DNA from: Enterococcus sp. 5H | GTDB lineage: Bacteria > Bacillota > Bacilli > Lactobacillales > Enterococcaceae | Length of the DNA stretch: 64,000 nt | Reading direction: 5' to 3' | Assembly: GCF_028128615.1 (NCBI RefSeq) | Contig: NZ_AMDP01000026.1 | Coordinates: forward strand, 1-64,000 | Part shown: positions 17,862 through 25,985 of the stretch, piece by piece | How the letters are laid out: the number at the start of each line of letters is the position of its first letter | How positions within the stretch are numbered: the first letter of the stretch is position 1 | Position numbers and translations under genes: made by a program | Notes under the pieces: generated by a model | Told to the model about the DNA's origin: nothing | The model's input: only the letters and a program-made list of their open reading frames with translations | Database searches by the model: none

Positions 17862-17890
17862 TTCTAATTTATCATAATAAGGTATATAAT
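17862..17890 (+). promoter_or_regulatory. Probable promoter of the carbonic anhydrase gene
   Basis: TATAAT at 17885-17890 is consensus; the best -35 at 17-nt spacing (TTCTAA) is weak. Confidence 0.5.
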
Positions 17891-17922
17891 AAGGAGTATT
17901 TTTTTAGAAAGAAGGATGGAAA

Positions 17923-18696
17923 ATGAAAAGAAAAGCACTCTCTATGTTACTTTTGAGCTGCACAGCATTATTTGTTGTTGCGTGTTCTCCAAGTACTACT
18001 ACAACTAATTCGTCAGAAAAAGAAGGGACAACCGCAGAGTCATCAAAACAAGCGGAGAAATCAGATCACATTGATTATGACGATCAAGAAGATTGGGAAT
18101 TTGCTTCTGGAAAAATGCAATCGCCAATTGACATTCCAACGGATAAGGCTGAAAAAATGACGCCAGATGCTGGAACAATTACATTAGATTATGGTAAAGA
18201 TATCACGAATGCTGAAAATAATGGGCATAGTATCCAGATTACAGATGGTGGAACAGCTACTATTAACGGAAGAAATTTTGAGTTAAGTCAATTCCATTTC
18301 CATGCGGAAAGTGAGCATACAGTAGATGGTGAACATTATCCAATGGAAGCTCATTTTGTTAATACTTCCCAAGATGGTCGAATCGCAGTGATCGGAGTCT
18401 TCTTTAAAGAGGGAGCAGAAAACAAAGGATTCCAAGAAGTTTTAGATGATGTGAATAACGAGAAAACAGATCCTATTACGGATTTAAATGATATGATTCC
18501 AGTTAATAAAAGCTACTATCATTATTTAGGTTCGTTAACAACACCGCCATTAAATGAAAATGTTGAATGGTACGTTATGAAAGAGCCTGTTGAAGTATCA
18601 TCAGAGCAAATTGAAGCTTTTAAAAAATTATACTCACATAATAATCGAGATATTCAACCATTAAATGATAGAGCGATTATTGAGCATAACGAATAG
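17923..18696 (+). CDS. Alpha-class carbonic anhydrase, lipoprotein
   Basis: Interconverts CO2 and bicarbonate outside the membrane. The 257-aa precursor has a lipoprotein signal (FVVAC, Cys21) and a Ser/Thr-rich linker. Zinc ligands are visible as His125 and His127 (QFHFHAESEH) and His144 (MEAHFV). QSPIDI and the C-terminal YLGSLTTPPLNE are alpha-CA signatures. It appears to stand alone between a promoter and a terminator. The location suggests a role in pH homeostasis or bicarbonate supply at the cell surface. Confidence 0.93.
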   Translation: MKRKALSMLLLSCTALFVVACSPSTTTTNSSEKEGTTAESSKQAEKSDHIDYDDQEDWEFASGKMQSPIDIPTDKAEKMTPDAGTITLDYGKDITNAENNGHSIQITDGGTATINGRNFELSQFHFHAESEHTVDGEHYPMEAHFVNTSQDGRIAVIGVFFKEGAENKGFQEVLDDVNNEKTDPITDLNDMIPVNKSYYHYLGSLTTPPLNENVEWYVMKEPVEVSSEQIEAFKKLYSHNNRDIQPLNDRAIIEHNE

Positions 18697-18737
18697 TAGA
18701 TAAGTAGTTATTATCAAGAATGACTAGTTAGAGTTGC

Positions 18738-18796
18738 GAAATAGCTATAAAGAATAGAACATGAAAATGTTTTATTCCTTATAGCTATTTATTTTA
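18738..18796. terminator. Bidirectional terminator after carbonic anhydrase
   Basis: AAATAGCTATAA and inner AACAT segments pair with ATGTT and TTATAGCTATTT. It lies between convergent genes and can serve both. Confidence 0.8.
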
Positions 18797-18804
18797 CTTG
18801 ATAA

Positions 18805-19269
18805 CTATTGTATCAAGAGTGGGTTTAATGTGTGGAGTATCAAAAAACGATCCATAATAGTACTGCCAGAACGTAAATTCACGTAAGATTTATTAGCATC
18901 AATTTTTTGAACAGATAGAGTCATTGTAATCGCTGAAGCTTCACCATTCATAGTTTCCAAAATATACGTACTGCTATTTCTAGAAGAAAAATATAAGCTT
19001 CCTTTAAATTCAAGCTTTTCTCCACTAACAGTAAAACTGAATGTAACTTGCTGTTGATCTGTTGTTAAAGTAATATCTTCTGCTTCACCAGAATACGTTT
19101 TTAACGTATCATCGAAATAGCAAGAAACCGTTGCAAAATCAAGATTTTGACTGTAAGTAGCCGTACCAACATTATTCCTTTTTGCTTGTGCTTCCTCTGG
19201 ATGAGTACCTAGTAAAACTAATGCACCCATAGCAATTGAAGCTGAAATTAAACCAATTTTTTTTCTCAA
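18805..19269 (-). CDS. Small secreted protein of unknown function
   Basis: The start is taken as TTG at 19269, since AAAGGAGGTC lies 7 nt upstream; the longer frame from 19446 would add a non-coding-looking stretch. The 154-aa product begins LRKKIGLISASIAMGALVLL and has a likely signal cleavage after AQA (about 31). The mature part is beta-rich (VTFSFTVSGEKLEFKGSLYF), resembling small lipocalin-like or immunoglobulin-like secreted domains, but no family was recognised. Confidence 0.7.
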   Translation of the reverse strand: MRKKIGLISASIAMGALVLLGTHPEEAQAKRNNVGTATYSQNLDFATVSCYFDDTLKTYSGEAEDITLTTDQQQVTFSFTVSGEKLEFKGSLYFSSRNSSTYILETMNGEASAITMTLSVQKIDANKSYVNLRSGSTIMDRFLILHTLNPLLIQ

Positions 19270-19366
19270 ATTAAAGACCTCCTTTAAGTCTTTAATTATT
19301 GTACCATTCTTAAAGTAAAAATAAAATAACTTTATGGATTTTAAAATAAAAAAGGATGCTAATTTT

Positions 19367-19657
19367 TTAGGAAGTTTTAGATAACGTTTTCGTAACGAAC
19401 TCATGAATGAAACTGTTAGGATTTCGTACCATAAATTTTTCAACAATCAATTGTTTTCTAAGGTTTGCATGTCCAAAAACAGCCACTTCATACTTATTAT
19501 TATCAAGAAATAATAAAAGATTGGCCAGCTCTTTTTTGCAGACGATACATTGGATATCAGTATCTACTGTGTGCAGCGTAAATCGAACCAACATATTTGG
19601 GAACGATTTAATAACTTTAATTTTATCAACAATACCAACATAGTTATTTTTATCCAT
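19367..19657 (-). CDS. Small protein in the SOS operon
   Basis: A 96-aa cytosolic protein starting MDKNNYVGIVDKIKVIKSF, with CxxC-like IQCIVCKK and a KFMVRN motif. The pattern suggests a small OB-like beta barrel, but that is only an impression. ATG 19657 follows AAGGA; the GTG at 19666 is too close to it. It lies 64 nt after yolD on the same strand, so it probably belongs to the damage-inducible unit. Function unknown. Confidence 0.65.
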   Translation of the reverse strand: MDKNNYVGIVDKIKVIKSFPNMLVRFTLHTVDTDIQCIVCKKELANLLLFLDNNKYEVAVFGHANLRKQLIVEKFMVRNPNSFIHEFVTKTLSKTS

Positions 19658-19721
19658 AATATTCACCGTCCTTAATTTTTATGTATATAGCCTGAAATAG
19701 TTGTTGTCTTTTAGTCAGTAG

Positions 19722-20105
19722 TTATGTCATATCACTCCATTTTTTAAAATTCAGTAATTCAATATTTCTGATTTCATCGTAATGTACTTTTTCTTGCCCG
19801 ATCATTAAGCCAAGCTCGTCGAATCCTTCAATAAAACCAATCGTATCATCGTTGTATTTTCCTTCTGAATCGACAATTTCTAATTGGACAACAATTTGAC
19901 GTCGATTATTGAAGGCGAATTCAAGTACTTGACCAATTTCAGTCTCCGTCATTCGCTTTTTTTTAGGTACAGTTTTTCTTGCTGCTGCATTTTCTGCATT
20001 AATGATTGCTGTATGTTCAGATAAGTAAAAACCATTCCATTTTTTTATGCCTCGATCATGATAATCATTAAAATAAGGGTCGGACAAATCAATTTTTTGA
20101 GACAT
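19722..20105 (-). CDS. YolD-like protein
   Basis: A 127-aa member of the YolD-like family, which is regularly found beside UvrX/YqjW-type Y-family polymerases in Firmicutes and is thought to assist them. The RGIKKWNGFYLSEH start and the IGFIEGFDE strand are typical. ATG 20105 follows AAAGG by 9 nt. It starts 21 nt after the polymerase stop, in the same LexA-controlled operon. Confidence 0.85.
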   Translation of the reverse strand: MSQKIDLSDPYFNDYHDRGIKKWNGFYLSEHTAIINAENAAARKTVPKKKRMTETEIGQVLEFAFNNRRQIVVQLEIVDSEGKYNDDTIGFIEGFDELGLMIGQEKVHYDEIRNIELLNFKKWSDMT

Positions 20106-20126
20106 AGGTATCAACCTTTCTATAGT

Positions 20127-21434
20127 TTATTCCTGGATACCATCCATTCCGCCAGCATGTCCGCCAACTAGAGAAGATCTAGAGACAGCAGTACCACCAG
20201 TTGTGATTGAGTTTGCATGAATTAGGGAAGTATAGCCATATTTTTTTCGAATGGTGTCAATTAATAGATCTAGTTTTAACTCTTGAATTTGTTCATCAGG
20301 GTCATGAAATAAATCTAATTGAATACTATCGGTGTAAACTAATTGTGAGTAGGTAATACCGACATGACGAATCTCTTGACCGTGCCAATTGTTTCTAAAA
20401 ATTTCGATGCAATATTCAGTTAGCAATTTAGTACTGCTGGTAACGGGAATCTTAAGTTGCTGGTGGAAACCTCCTTTACCGTTGCTATCACGATAACCCA
20501 TAGAATAGCCGATAAATAGGCTTATGCACTTAGTTTGTGCATGATGTCGTCTGATTCTTGCTGCTACTTGGTCGGCCATTTCACGAATAACGATTTCGAT
20601 TTCAGCTTGTTTTAAGTAGTCTCGCGGTAGGACTTGGCTGTTACCGTAGGACTTTTCTATGGGCGTGTAGGTATCGGATAATTTACTGCGATCAATACCC
20701 CAAGCATGAGCATGTAACTGTTCTCCAATCATTCCGATACGTTCTTTAAGTAGGTGAGGGCTAGCCTGTGCTAAATCATAAACAGAGTAGATGCCCAAAC
20801 GTTTTAATCGTTTGGCTGTTCTAGTGCCGATACCCCACATTTCAGTTATTGGCTCAATTTTCCAAACGGTTTGTGGAACAGATTCGTAATGCCATTCAGC
20901 TATAAAATCATGATTATGTTTTGCGGCATTATCTAAAGCAAGTTTAGCGAGAAGAGGATTATCACCAATGCCAATCGTCACGTATAAGCCAGTCTCGTCA
21001 AAAATTTGTTTCTGTATCTTTCTAGCGAATTCATAAGTGGATGAAGCAAATAAGTGTCTACTTGCGGTTAAATCAAGAAAAGATTCATCAATAGAGTAAA
21101 TGAGTAAATCTTCTTCAGCAACATAGTTTTTATAAATATTATTGATTTTCATATTTTCTTTAATGTATAGTTTCATTCTTGGCGGAACAATTTTTAATTC
21201 AGGATGATTGGGTAAATCCCATTTTCTCATGACATTGGAGATCCCTAATTTTTTCTTTGCCATAGGGGAAGAAGCAAGGACAAGTCCACCAGTATTTTCT
21301 GCATGGCTCATCACGACCAACATTTCTCTTAATGGATGAAGCCCTCTTTGAACACATTCAACAGAGGCGTAAAAAGATTTTACGTCTATACATAAAACGT
21401 CTCTTCGCTCTTCTTTTTTGTAATCAAACGTCAT
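20127..21434 (-). CDS. uvrX: Y-family DNA polymerase, UvrX/YqjW type
   Basis: A 435-aa translesion polymerase. The catalytic acidic residues are seen in CIDVKSFYASVE (near 20) and YSIDESFLDLT (near 110), and the helix-hairpin-helix thumb in MWGIGTRTAKRLKRLGI. The start is ATG 21434, behind AGAGGTGAT; the longer frame to 21515 would begin upstream of the promoter. A LexA box sits in the promoter, so it should be induced by DNA damage. It heads the operon with yolD and a 96-aa gene. Confidence 0.93.
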   Translation of the reverse strand: MTFDYKKEERRDVLCIDVKSFYASVECVQRGLHPLREMLVVMSHAENTGGLVLASSPMAKKKLGISNVMRKWDLPNHPELKIVPPRMKLYIKENMKINNIYKNYVAEEDLLIYSIDESFLDLTASRHLFASSTYEFARKIQKQIFDETGLYVTIGIGDNPLLAKLALDNAAKHNHDFIAEWHYESVPQTVWKIEPITEMWGIGTRTAKRLKRLGIYSVYDLAQASPHLLKERIGMIGEQLHAHAWGIDRSKLSDTYTPIEKSYGNSQVLPRDYLKQAEIEIVIREMADQVAARIRRHHAQTKCISLFIGYSMGYRDSNGKGGFHQQLKIPVTSSTKLLTEYCIEIFRNNWHGQEIRHVGITYSQLVYTDSIQLDLFHDPDEQIQELKLDLLIDTIRKKYGYTSLIHANSITTGGTAVSRSSLVGGHAGGMDGIQE

Positions 21435-21467
21435 AATTATCACCTCTATTCTAAAGAATGTAAACCT

Positions 21468-21496
21468 ATTATACGAACGTTTGTTCGAAAAGTCTA
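21468..21496 (-). promoter_or_regulatory. SOS promoter with LexA box
   Basis: On the minus strand TAGACT, 17 nt, TATAAT (plus positions 21491-21496 and 21468-21473). The spacer holds the palindrome CGAACGTTTGTTCG (21474-21487, plus strand), which matches the Gram-positive LexA consensus CGAAC-N4-GTTCG. LexA would block polymerase directly. Confidence 0.88.
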
Positions 21497-21619
21497 GAAT
21501 AAGATAGTTAACCAAATGCTAGAGATTCGTAAAAGAAAGAGGATAAGGTAAAAACTAACTGATAAAAAGGTATAAAAAAACGACGATAAAATCAAAAAAA
21601 ATAAATTTTTGAACAATAT

Positions 21620-21661
21620 AAAAAAATTGAACAATGTAGAAAAACATCGCTCAATTTTTTT
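21620..21661 (-). terminator. Terminator of the large membrane protein gene
   Basis: On the minus strand AAAAAATTGAGCGATGT pairs imperfectly with ACATTGTTCAATTTTTT, running into a T-rich tail. Confidence 0.7.
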
Positions 21662-21669
21662 ATAAATAT

Positions 21670-23340
21670 TTATTTAGCTTTTAAAGGTTTGTTAGTTTCA
21701 AATTTTTTCTTAACAGGAGGCAAGCTTACTAGGATAAGCACCCCAACGACTAAAAGTGAAAAAGCTGTAGAAATTTTTTGAATCAGCGTCTTTTTATAAG
21801 AAATAACTAGTGTATGGACGCCGGAATCAAGTTTAACGGTGACTAAGCCATTTTTATTATAGTTTTCAATAACTTTTTGATTATCAGTTACTTGATAGCC
21901 TTTATAGTAAAATTTAGGCAGCTGTACTTCTTGAACACCATTCGTACGCAACGTATACTGGCTATAATGATAGGTGTTGATTGTTTGCTTTGAAGAATCA
22001 GCGTAAGGAACGCCGTTGATAATTAGTCCAGGGTTAGCAAAGTAAGTCTTAAAATCGGTATCTTTAACCAAATACTCTTTACCATGACCAATTTCTGATT
22101 CGTAGAAATCAGTAAAATTTTCATTTGTAATTGTTGAATAGTTTTGAGCTTGACTTTGCATTAAGTTATTAACATTGAAACTAATTGCCAAAAAACTACA
22201 CAAGGCAATAAAGAGTAACGTATTTCTACTTGAAAGCCAATTAAATTGTTTGATCAAATTTACAGCAAGCAAACTAGCGAAAAATGAAGCGAATAATAAC
22301 AATCTCCATGGAAATTGAATAGTTGCTAAAATAGATTCTTTAAATATAGCCCAAGGAAAAATATTAGTACTAAGTAAAACAGTAAAAAGGGTAGCTAAAG
22401 TGAGCTGTTTATTTTTTGTAGTTAATTTAGGATAGTTCAAGCCAGCCACTATCACAACAATTAATAGGAATACGCCTAGATTCGGTTTTAAGTTTGCAAA
22501 AGGCGCGCTTAAATTAGTTAAGCTATTGACAAATAAATCGCCTAATCCAAAATTCAAACCAGTTGCCCATAAAATTGTTTTGTTGAAATTAAACGTTAAG
22601 TGATGTGTTTGTTCTAAATATGGAAATAGAAACCAAGCAGAGAGACCGACAGATAATAAACCAGCAGAAAGAATACTTTTCATTTGAATTTGACTGCATT
22701 TTTTCCAATTGAGTAAGATAAAAATGATTAAGAAAATAAATGTGTAGAACGCGGTAATTAAATGACAAGCGATTAAAAAGCTCATACCAACCGCCAAAAG
22801 TTTCCAACGCGGTTTATCACTATAAAAAATAGAATAAGCACCTAATGCAACCAAAGGTAAGAAAGCAAATGCCAAGGTTTCTCCCAACGCAGCACGAACG
22901 GATTGGTCAATTAAGCGATAGGTGGATAATGTATAAAAGCTAGAAAATAATAATGCACTTTTTTTTGAATGGCTAATTGAATCCATAAAGTAAAAAGAAG
23001 TAGCTGCTGTTGTTAGACTAATGACAAATTGGTACATGAAATATGCTGGAACAAAAGCCAGACCTAAAAGTCGGAATAAAGCAAAAGGGAACAGTAGAAT
23101 TGATGGGTAAAATAGATCAGCACCATAGCCAAAATTCAAGCCCATTGCTGGAAAGATTCTCGGGAAAAAATCCCAATGCTTTACTGCTTGGTAATAACTT
23201 TCTAAACGTGTCCGATGAAATAATAGGTCATCTTGACTAAAAATGTAATTATTGAAAAAATAAGGGGAAATTGAAATAACACTTATTCCTATTAGGATTG
23301 CTCCGATGGCAACCGTTAATCTATTTAGTTTAATTTTCAA
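21670..23340 (-). CDS. Large membrane protein, YfhO/GT-C-like
   Basis: A 556-aa protein with about a dozen TM segments and a C-terminal periplasm-like domain of about 150 residues before a last TM. Early loop residues DDLLFHRTRLE and RIFPAMGLNFGYG resemble GT-C glycosyltransferase-type membrane proteins of the YfhO or PTPS-related group, which use lipid-linked sugars to modify cell-surface polymers. The acidic DD in the first loop is where GT-C enzymes hold their metal site. Donor and acceptor are unknown. It appears to be a single-gene unit. Confidence 0.7.
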   Translation of the reverse strand: MKIKLNRLTVAIGAILIGISVISISPYFFNNYIFSQDDLLFHRTRLESYYQAVKHWDFFPRIFPAMGLNFGYGADLFYPSILLFPFALFRLLGLAFVPAYFMYQFVISLTTAATSFYFMDSISHSKKSALLFSSFYTLSTYRLIDQSVRAALGETLAFAFLPLVALGAYSIFYSDKPRWKLLAVGMSFLIACHLITAFYTFIFLIIFILLNWKKCSQIQMKSILSAGLLSVGLSAWFLFPYLEQTHHLTFNFNKTILWATGLNFGLGDLFVNSLTNLSAPFANLKPNLGVFLLIVVIVAGLNYPKLTTKNKQLTLATLFTVLLSTNIFPWAIFKESILATIQFPWRLLLFASFFASLLAVNLIKQFNWLSSRNTLLFIALCSFLAISFNVNNLMQSQAQNYSTITNENFTDFYESEIGHGKEYLVKDTDFKTYFANPGLIINGVPYADSSKQTINTYHYSQYTLRTNGVQEVQLPKFYYKGYQVTDNQKVIENYNKNGLVTVKLDSGVHTLVISYKKTLIQKISTAFSLLVVGVLILVSLPPVKKKFETNKPLKAK

Positions 23341-23474
23341 GGGAATTCTCCTAAGGTACTGATTTTGTTTATGATAACGGAAAAGATAAATTCATAATAA
23401 AAATAGCTAAAAAAACCAAGTAATTGGAATAAATAAACTAATTGGACTACGGCAATACTTTAAGCTTGATATTG

Positions 23475-23503
23475 TTTACTTTGTGTAGTATTATAAATAT
23501 ACC
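23475..23503 (+). promoter_or_regulatory. Candidate promoter of sRNA element A
   Basis: TTTACT at 23475-23480, 17 nt, TATACC at 23498-23503. An alternative -10, TATAAA, lies at 23492-23497. No plus-strand protein gene follows before the terminator at 23546. Confidence 0.45.
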
Positions 23504-23505
23504 CT

Positions 23506-23582
23506 AACAGTATTTTCATTTTACTCAATCCGAGTAATACTCCTTATCCCACCTTATAAGAGGTGGGATATTCTTTTTTTTT
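23506..23582 (+). ncRNA. Candidate small RNA A, csRNA-like
   Basis: The element has a small hairpin TTACTC-aatcc-GAGTAA, an unpaired TACTCCTT stretch complementary to Shine-Dalgarno sequences, and a terminator ATCCCACCT/AGGTGGGAT followed by a T-run. It closely resembles the element at 25812-25884. The terminator points to plus-strand transcription although the neighbouring genes on both sides are minus-strand, so it belongs to something not coding for a protein. Streptococcal csRNAs have this hairpin, anti-SD, terminator layout (recalled knowledge). Transcription is inferred. Confidence 0.55.
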
Positions 23583-24495
23583 ACGTTTCTTTTAATAAGC
23601 CAACAACATAGTTATTTAACATTTTTTCGCTGTCGCGTTCATGTGTTAACATTTTTACTTCTTTTTTGACTTGTTCTGCCTGCAAGGTATCACCAGTATT
23701 TTCTAATAGATGAATAAAGTCATATACGCGTTCCATGTACACTGGTTCACCATCCAAAATATAATTTAACAAGTTATTTAAATATTGAAGATTAAGCTTA
23801 AAGCTATAATTTTCACTTTGTTTATCTTGTTTTTTAGCTAACTTAATATATTTTTCTGCACTTTCATAATCTTTAGCATATAGTCTCATTGAGATCAGAT
23901 TTATAAGAATATTGTAAGCAAATTTTTTAGTTGTAAAGTCTCGTCGTTCTTCATATTTGATTGGAAACATTCGCGCAAGAAGTAGATCAGCTTCTTTAGA
24001 ACTAAAAAAGCGAATAAGGTTAGCTGTAATAACATAATCATACTGGAGATAAAAAGATTTAGCTAATAATGTATTAAAAGTATTGGTAATTTCTTCCGTT
24101 GTTAGCGGTTCAATTTCTTTCCAATGTGCTGCAAAGTAATTTTTTATGGCAATATAATTGGATAATTCTCTTAACGTTTTTACTTCTTTATCTTTTAAAG
24201 AAAAATAATAGGTAAGAAGCTTTTGTTTTGTACTTTTATTTTCCAAGTGAGCGCCACAATAGTAAAAATATTCTCTGAAATCTTGTTGTTCTTTATCGAA
24301 AGTTGTGAAACTAAAAAACTCTTCCACATTAATAGAAGTTTGACCAAGTATTTCTTCCAGTTCGTTAACTTTTAGAGAACGTTTGCCACTTTCGATTTTT
24401 GAGTAGGTAGAAGGATCATTGTATTCCGACATCATTTCTTTTTGAGTGAGTTTTAGTTTGAGTCTGAAAAAACGCAAAGTTTCTGTAATATTCAA
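23581..24495 (-). CDS. Rgg/GadR/MutR-family transcriptional regulator
   Basis: An N-terminal XRE helix-turn-helix (LTQKEMMSEYNDPSTYSKIE, about residues 17-36) is followed by a long all-helical TPR-like domain, as in Rgg proteins that bind short peptides. The length of about 304 aa fits the family. I choose TTG 24495, since AAGGGAGAG is well spaced; the ATG at 24513 lies almost at the expected transcription start and has no ribosome site. A 21-residue hydrophobic peptide gene is divergent 213 nt away, which is the usual partner for an Rgg pheromone receptor. Confidence 0.85.
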   Translation of the reverse strand: MNITETLRFFRLKLKLTQKEMMSEYNDPSTYSKIESGKRSLKVNELEEILGQTSINVEEFFSFTTFDKEQQDFREYFYYCGAHLENKSTKQKLLTYYFSLKDKEVKTLRELSNYIAIKNYFAAHWKEIEPLTTEEITNTFNTLLAKSFYLQYDYVITANLIRFFSSKEADLLLARMFPIKYEERRDFTTKKFAYNILINLISMRLYAKDYESAEKYIKLAKKQDKQSENYSFKLNLQYLNNLLNYILDGEPVYMERVYDFIHLLENTGDTLQAEQVKKEVKMLTHERDSEKMLNNYVVGLLKET

Positions 24496-24518
24496 GGATT
24501 TCTCTCCCTTCATATGCG

Positions 24519-24527
24519 ATTATAGCA
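24519..24527 (-). promoter_or_regulatory. Extended -10 promoter of the Rgg gene
   Basis: TGCTATAAT on the minus strand, 23 nt before the TTG start. The -35 is weak, which would suit activator control. Confidence 0.6.
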
Positions 24528-24540
24528 CATAAATAATATT

Positions 24541-24687
24541 AATTTCTTAATTTTAATAAAAAAACAAATAATTTCTTCTAAATTTATGCCAATTTCGCAC
24601 TTTGGAATTTTCCTACTTTCTTTTTTTAGACCTGTTTGTTATTCTTTACTTGAGGAAAATTATTTGTTTGCAGACATAATTTCTTAA
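24541..24687. repeat. Repeated AATTTCTT motifs in the rgg-peptide intergenic region
   Basis: AATTTCTTAA occurs at 24541-24550 and 24678-24687, and AATTTCTT again at 24570-24577. Two copies flank the divergent promoters, so they could be regulator sites, but the region is very AT-rich and chance is possible. Confidence 0.3.
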
Positions 24688-24708
24688 AAATTTGAAGGAG
24701 GTGTATGG

Positions 24709-24774
24709 ATGATCTCGTTGATAGCTTTGTTGTCTGGCGTTATTTCTATCTATGTAGTTACAGGTGGAGGCTAG
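24709..24774 (+). CDS. 21-aa hydrophobic peptide, candidate SHP pheromone precursor
   Basis: The frame encodes MISLIALLSGVISIYVVTGG plus a final G. GAAGGAGGTG lies 5 nt upstream, one of the strongest ribosome sites in the window. SHP precursors of streptococcal Rgg2/Rgg3 systems are 20-23 residues, hydrophobic, end in glycine, and are divergent from rgg; this frame matches each point. Unlike most SHPs it lacks N-terminal lysines and an acidic residue before the mature octapeptide. A 37-aa frame from ATG 24705 is less likely, because that start is only about 1 nt from the ribosome site. Confidence 0.65.
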   Translation: MISLIALLSGVISIYVVTGGG

Positions 24775-24865
24775 TTGATTTTACTGCCTCAAATTCAAAG
24801 TTTCAAAAAGCTGATTAAAAAAAATAAAATGTATTAATAAAAAGTGCGTACCAAAAAAAAGTGCA

Positions 24866-24925
24866 AAATAGTAGCTTCTGATTTACTTTTCCTGTTGAAT
24901 GAAGTAAATCAGAGGCTATTATTTG
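24866..24925. terminator. Terminator between the peptide gene and the minus-strand gene at 24919
   Basis: AATAGTAGCTTCTGATTTACTT pairs with its near-complement at 24902-24920. The minus strand has a long T-run after the stem; the plus strand has a weaker one. Confidence 0.7.
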
Positions 24926-25263
24926 GTTTTGGGATCATTTTCGGGCTCTTCTGTAGTGGTTGAACGAATATATTTTGCTATATCATACTTGTTTGCTAAT
25001 GTCTTTGAAAACATTTTTTCTTGGGCTTTTTTCATGTAATTGAAAAAGGCAATTTCATTTTCAGTCGGTAAATCTTTTGATATGATTTCTCTGTCGTAAG
25101 TCAAACCAATTGACTCAGAAAAATAATAAGAGTCATTTTTAGAGATAGAAAGCCGTAAAGTGTCTCCAAATAAAATAGTATTTTTTTCAGAAAAAAGCTC
25201 ATCTTTTAAATCAATTAACCAAATATTTTGAAAAGTCGTTGTTACTTTTACTAGTTTTTGCAT
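24919..25263 (-). CDS. Hypothetical protein, 114 aa
   Basis: A soluble, charged protein beginning MQKLVKVTTTFQNIWLIDL, with alternating beta-strand pattern in the first 70 residues and a helical Lys/Glu-rich end (ATEEPENDPKTK-like tail). GGAG lies 8 nt before the ATG. No family recognised. It lies between the candidate pheromone gene and a divergent small gene. Confidence 0.65.
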   Translation of the reverse strand: MQKLVKVTTTFQNIWLIDLKDELFSEKNTILFGDTLRLSISKNDSYYFSESIGLTYDREIISKDLPTENEIAFFNYMKKAQEKMFSKTLANKYDIAKYIRSTTTEEPENDPKTK

Positions 25264-25406
25264 AAATGTTCTCCAATCTATAAAAATATATACTCACAAT
25301 CAATTATACCAAAATGTACTGATTTAATCTCATTAAGTTTTTCGTTGAAGATTTTGTCTAAAGATTAGATTATGTTAGAATACAGCTAAAGGTGAAAGGA
25401 GTCTAC

Positions 25407-25724
25407 ATGAAAAAAATAACCCCTAAGATGTTTGTTACGTTTCTAGAAGAAAGAGAAGAGCGATTTGCAATTATTATTAATCATTGGTTTTATTATGTAG
25501 AAAAAGGACGTGTCTATCGTTTTGAACAACATAATAATCAAAAAGTACTAGCAGCCTTAAGTTCATTTTATGATAAACAGATTGACGGTCAAGCGTTAAT
25601 GATTGAGATACAAAAGAGTGTTATTAAACAAATTCAGTACGACTGGTTTACAGATGTTTGGAAAGAAACCATAATAGAAAGAGTACATAGATCAGCATAT
25701 GAATTAGAGGCTTTCTTTTTTTGA
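25407..25724 (+). CDS. Hypothetical protein, 105 aa
   Basis: A soluble protein beginning MKKITPKMFVTFLEEREERF, with NHWFYYVEKGRVYRFEQ suggesting a small mixed fold. ATG 25407 follows AAAGGAG; a GTG at 25392 overlaps that site. It is divergent from the gene at 24919 and is followed by the second sRNA-like element. No family recognised. Confidence 0.65.
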   Translation: MKKITPKMFVTFLEEREERFAIIINHWFYYVEKGRVYRFEQHNNQKVLAALSSFYDKQIDGQALMIEIQKSVIKQIQYDWFTDVWKETIIERVHRSAYELEAFFF

Positions 25725-25811
25725 AAAAAAGTATAAAAATGATATGCAATGTAAATATAAAATGCATATTGTTTGAAAAATAAGTGAGAAGCTAGTAAGA
25801 TAAATTTATCC

Positions 25812-25884
25812 TAACTACAATTTTTTTCATTTACTCTTATGAGTAAAACTCCTTTCCCATCTTCTGACGAAGGTGGGTTTTTTG
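25812..25884 (+). ncRNA. Candidate small RNA B, csRNA-like
   Basis: Homologous to element A at 23506: TTACTC-ttat-GAGTAA hairpin, unpaired ACTCCTTT stretch, then CCCATCTTC-tgac-GAAGGTGGG and a T-run. Similarity continues upstream (ATAAAT, then CCTAAC). It could be the 3' end of the upstream gene's transcript, but the gap of about 90 nt and the match to element A favour an independent RNA. Promoter not clear. Confidence 0.5.
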
Positions 25885-25985
25885 TTTTTTATTTTTGGAA
25901 AATAAAAAAATCTTGAATACTTTCAAAAATCATAGTGAAAGTGTTCAAGACAGTTAAATTAGTAAGCTAATAAATGAAACAATTA

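Noticed and set aside
19270-19446. N-terminal extension of the secreted protein at 18805
   Set aside because: The extension would put about 59 residues before the signal peptide and overlaps the next gene; the TTG at 19269 with AAAGGAGGTC explains the start.
21435-21515. N-terminal extension of the Y-family polymerase
   Set aside because: The extension covers the -10, -35 and LexA box, so it cannot be translated from this promoter.
24705-24818. 37-codon frame in another phase at the peptide locus, beginning with ATG 24705
   Set aside because: Its start is about 1 nt from the ribosome site and the product is an unremarkable mixed sequence; the frame from 24709 has correct spacing.
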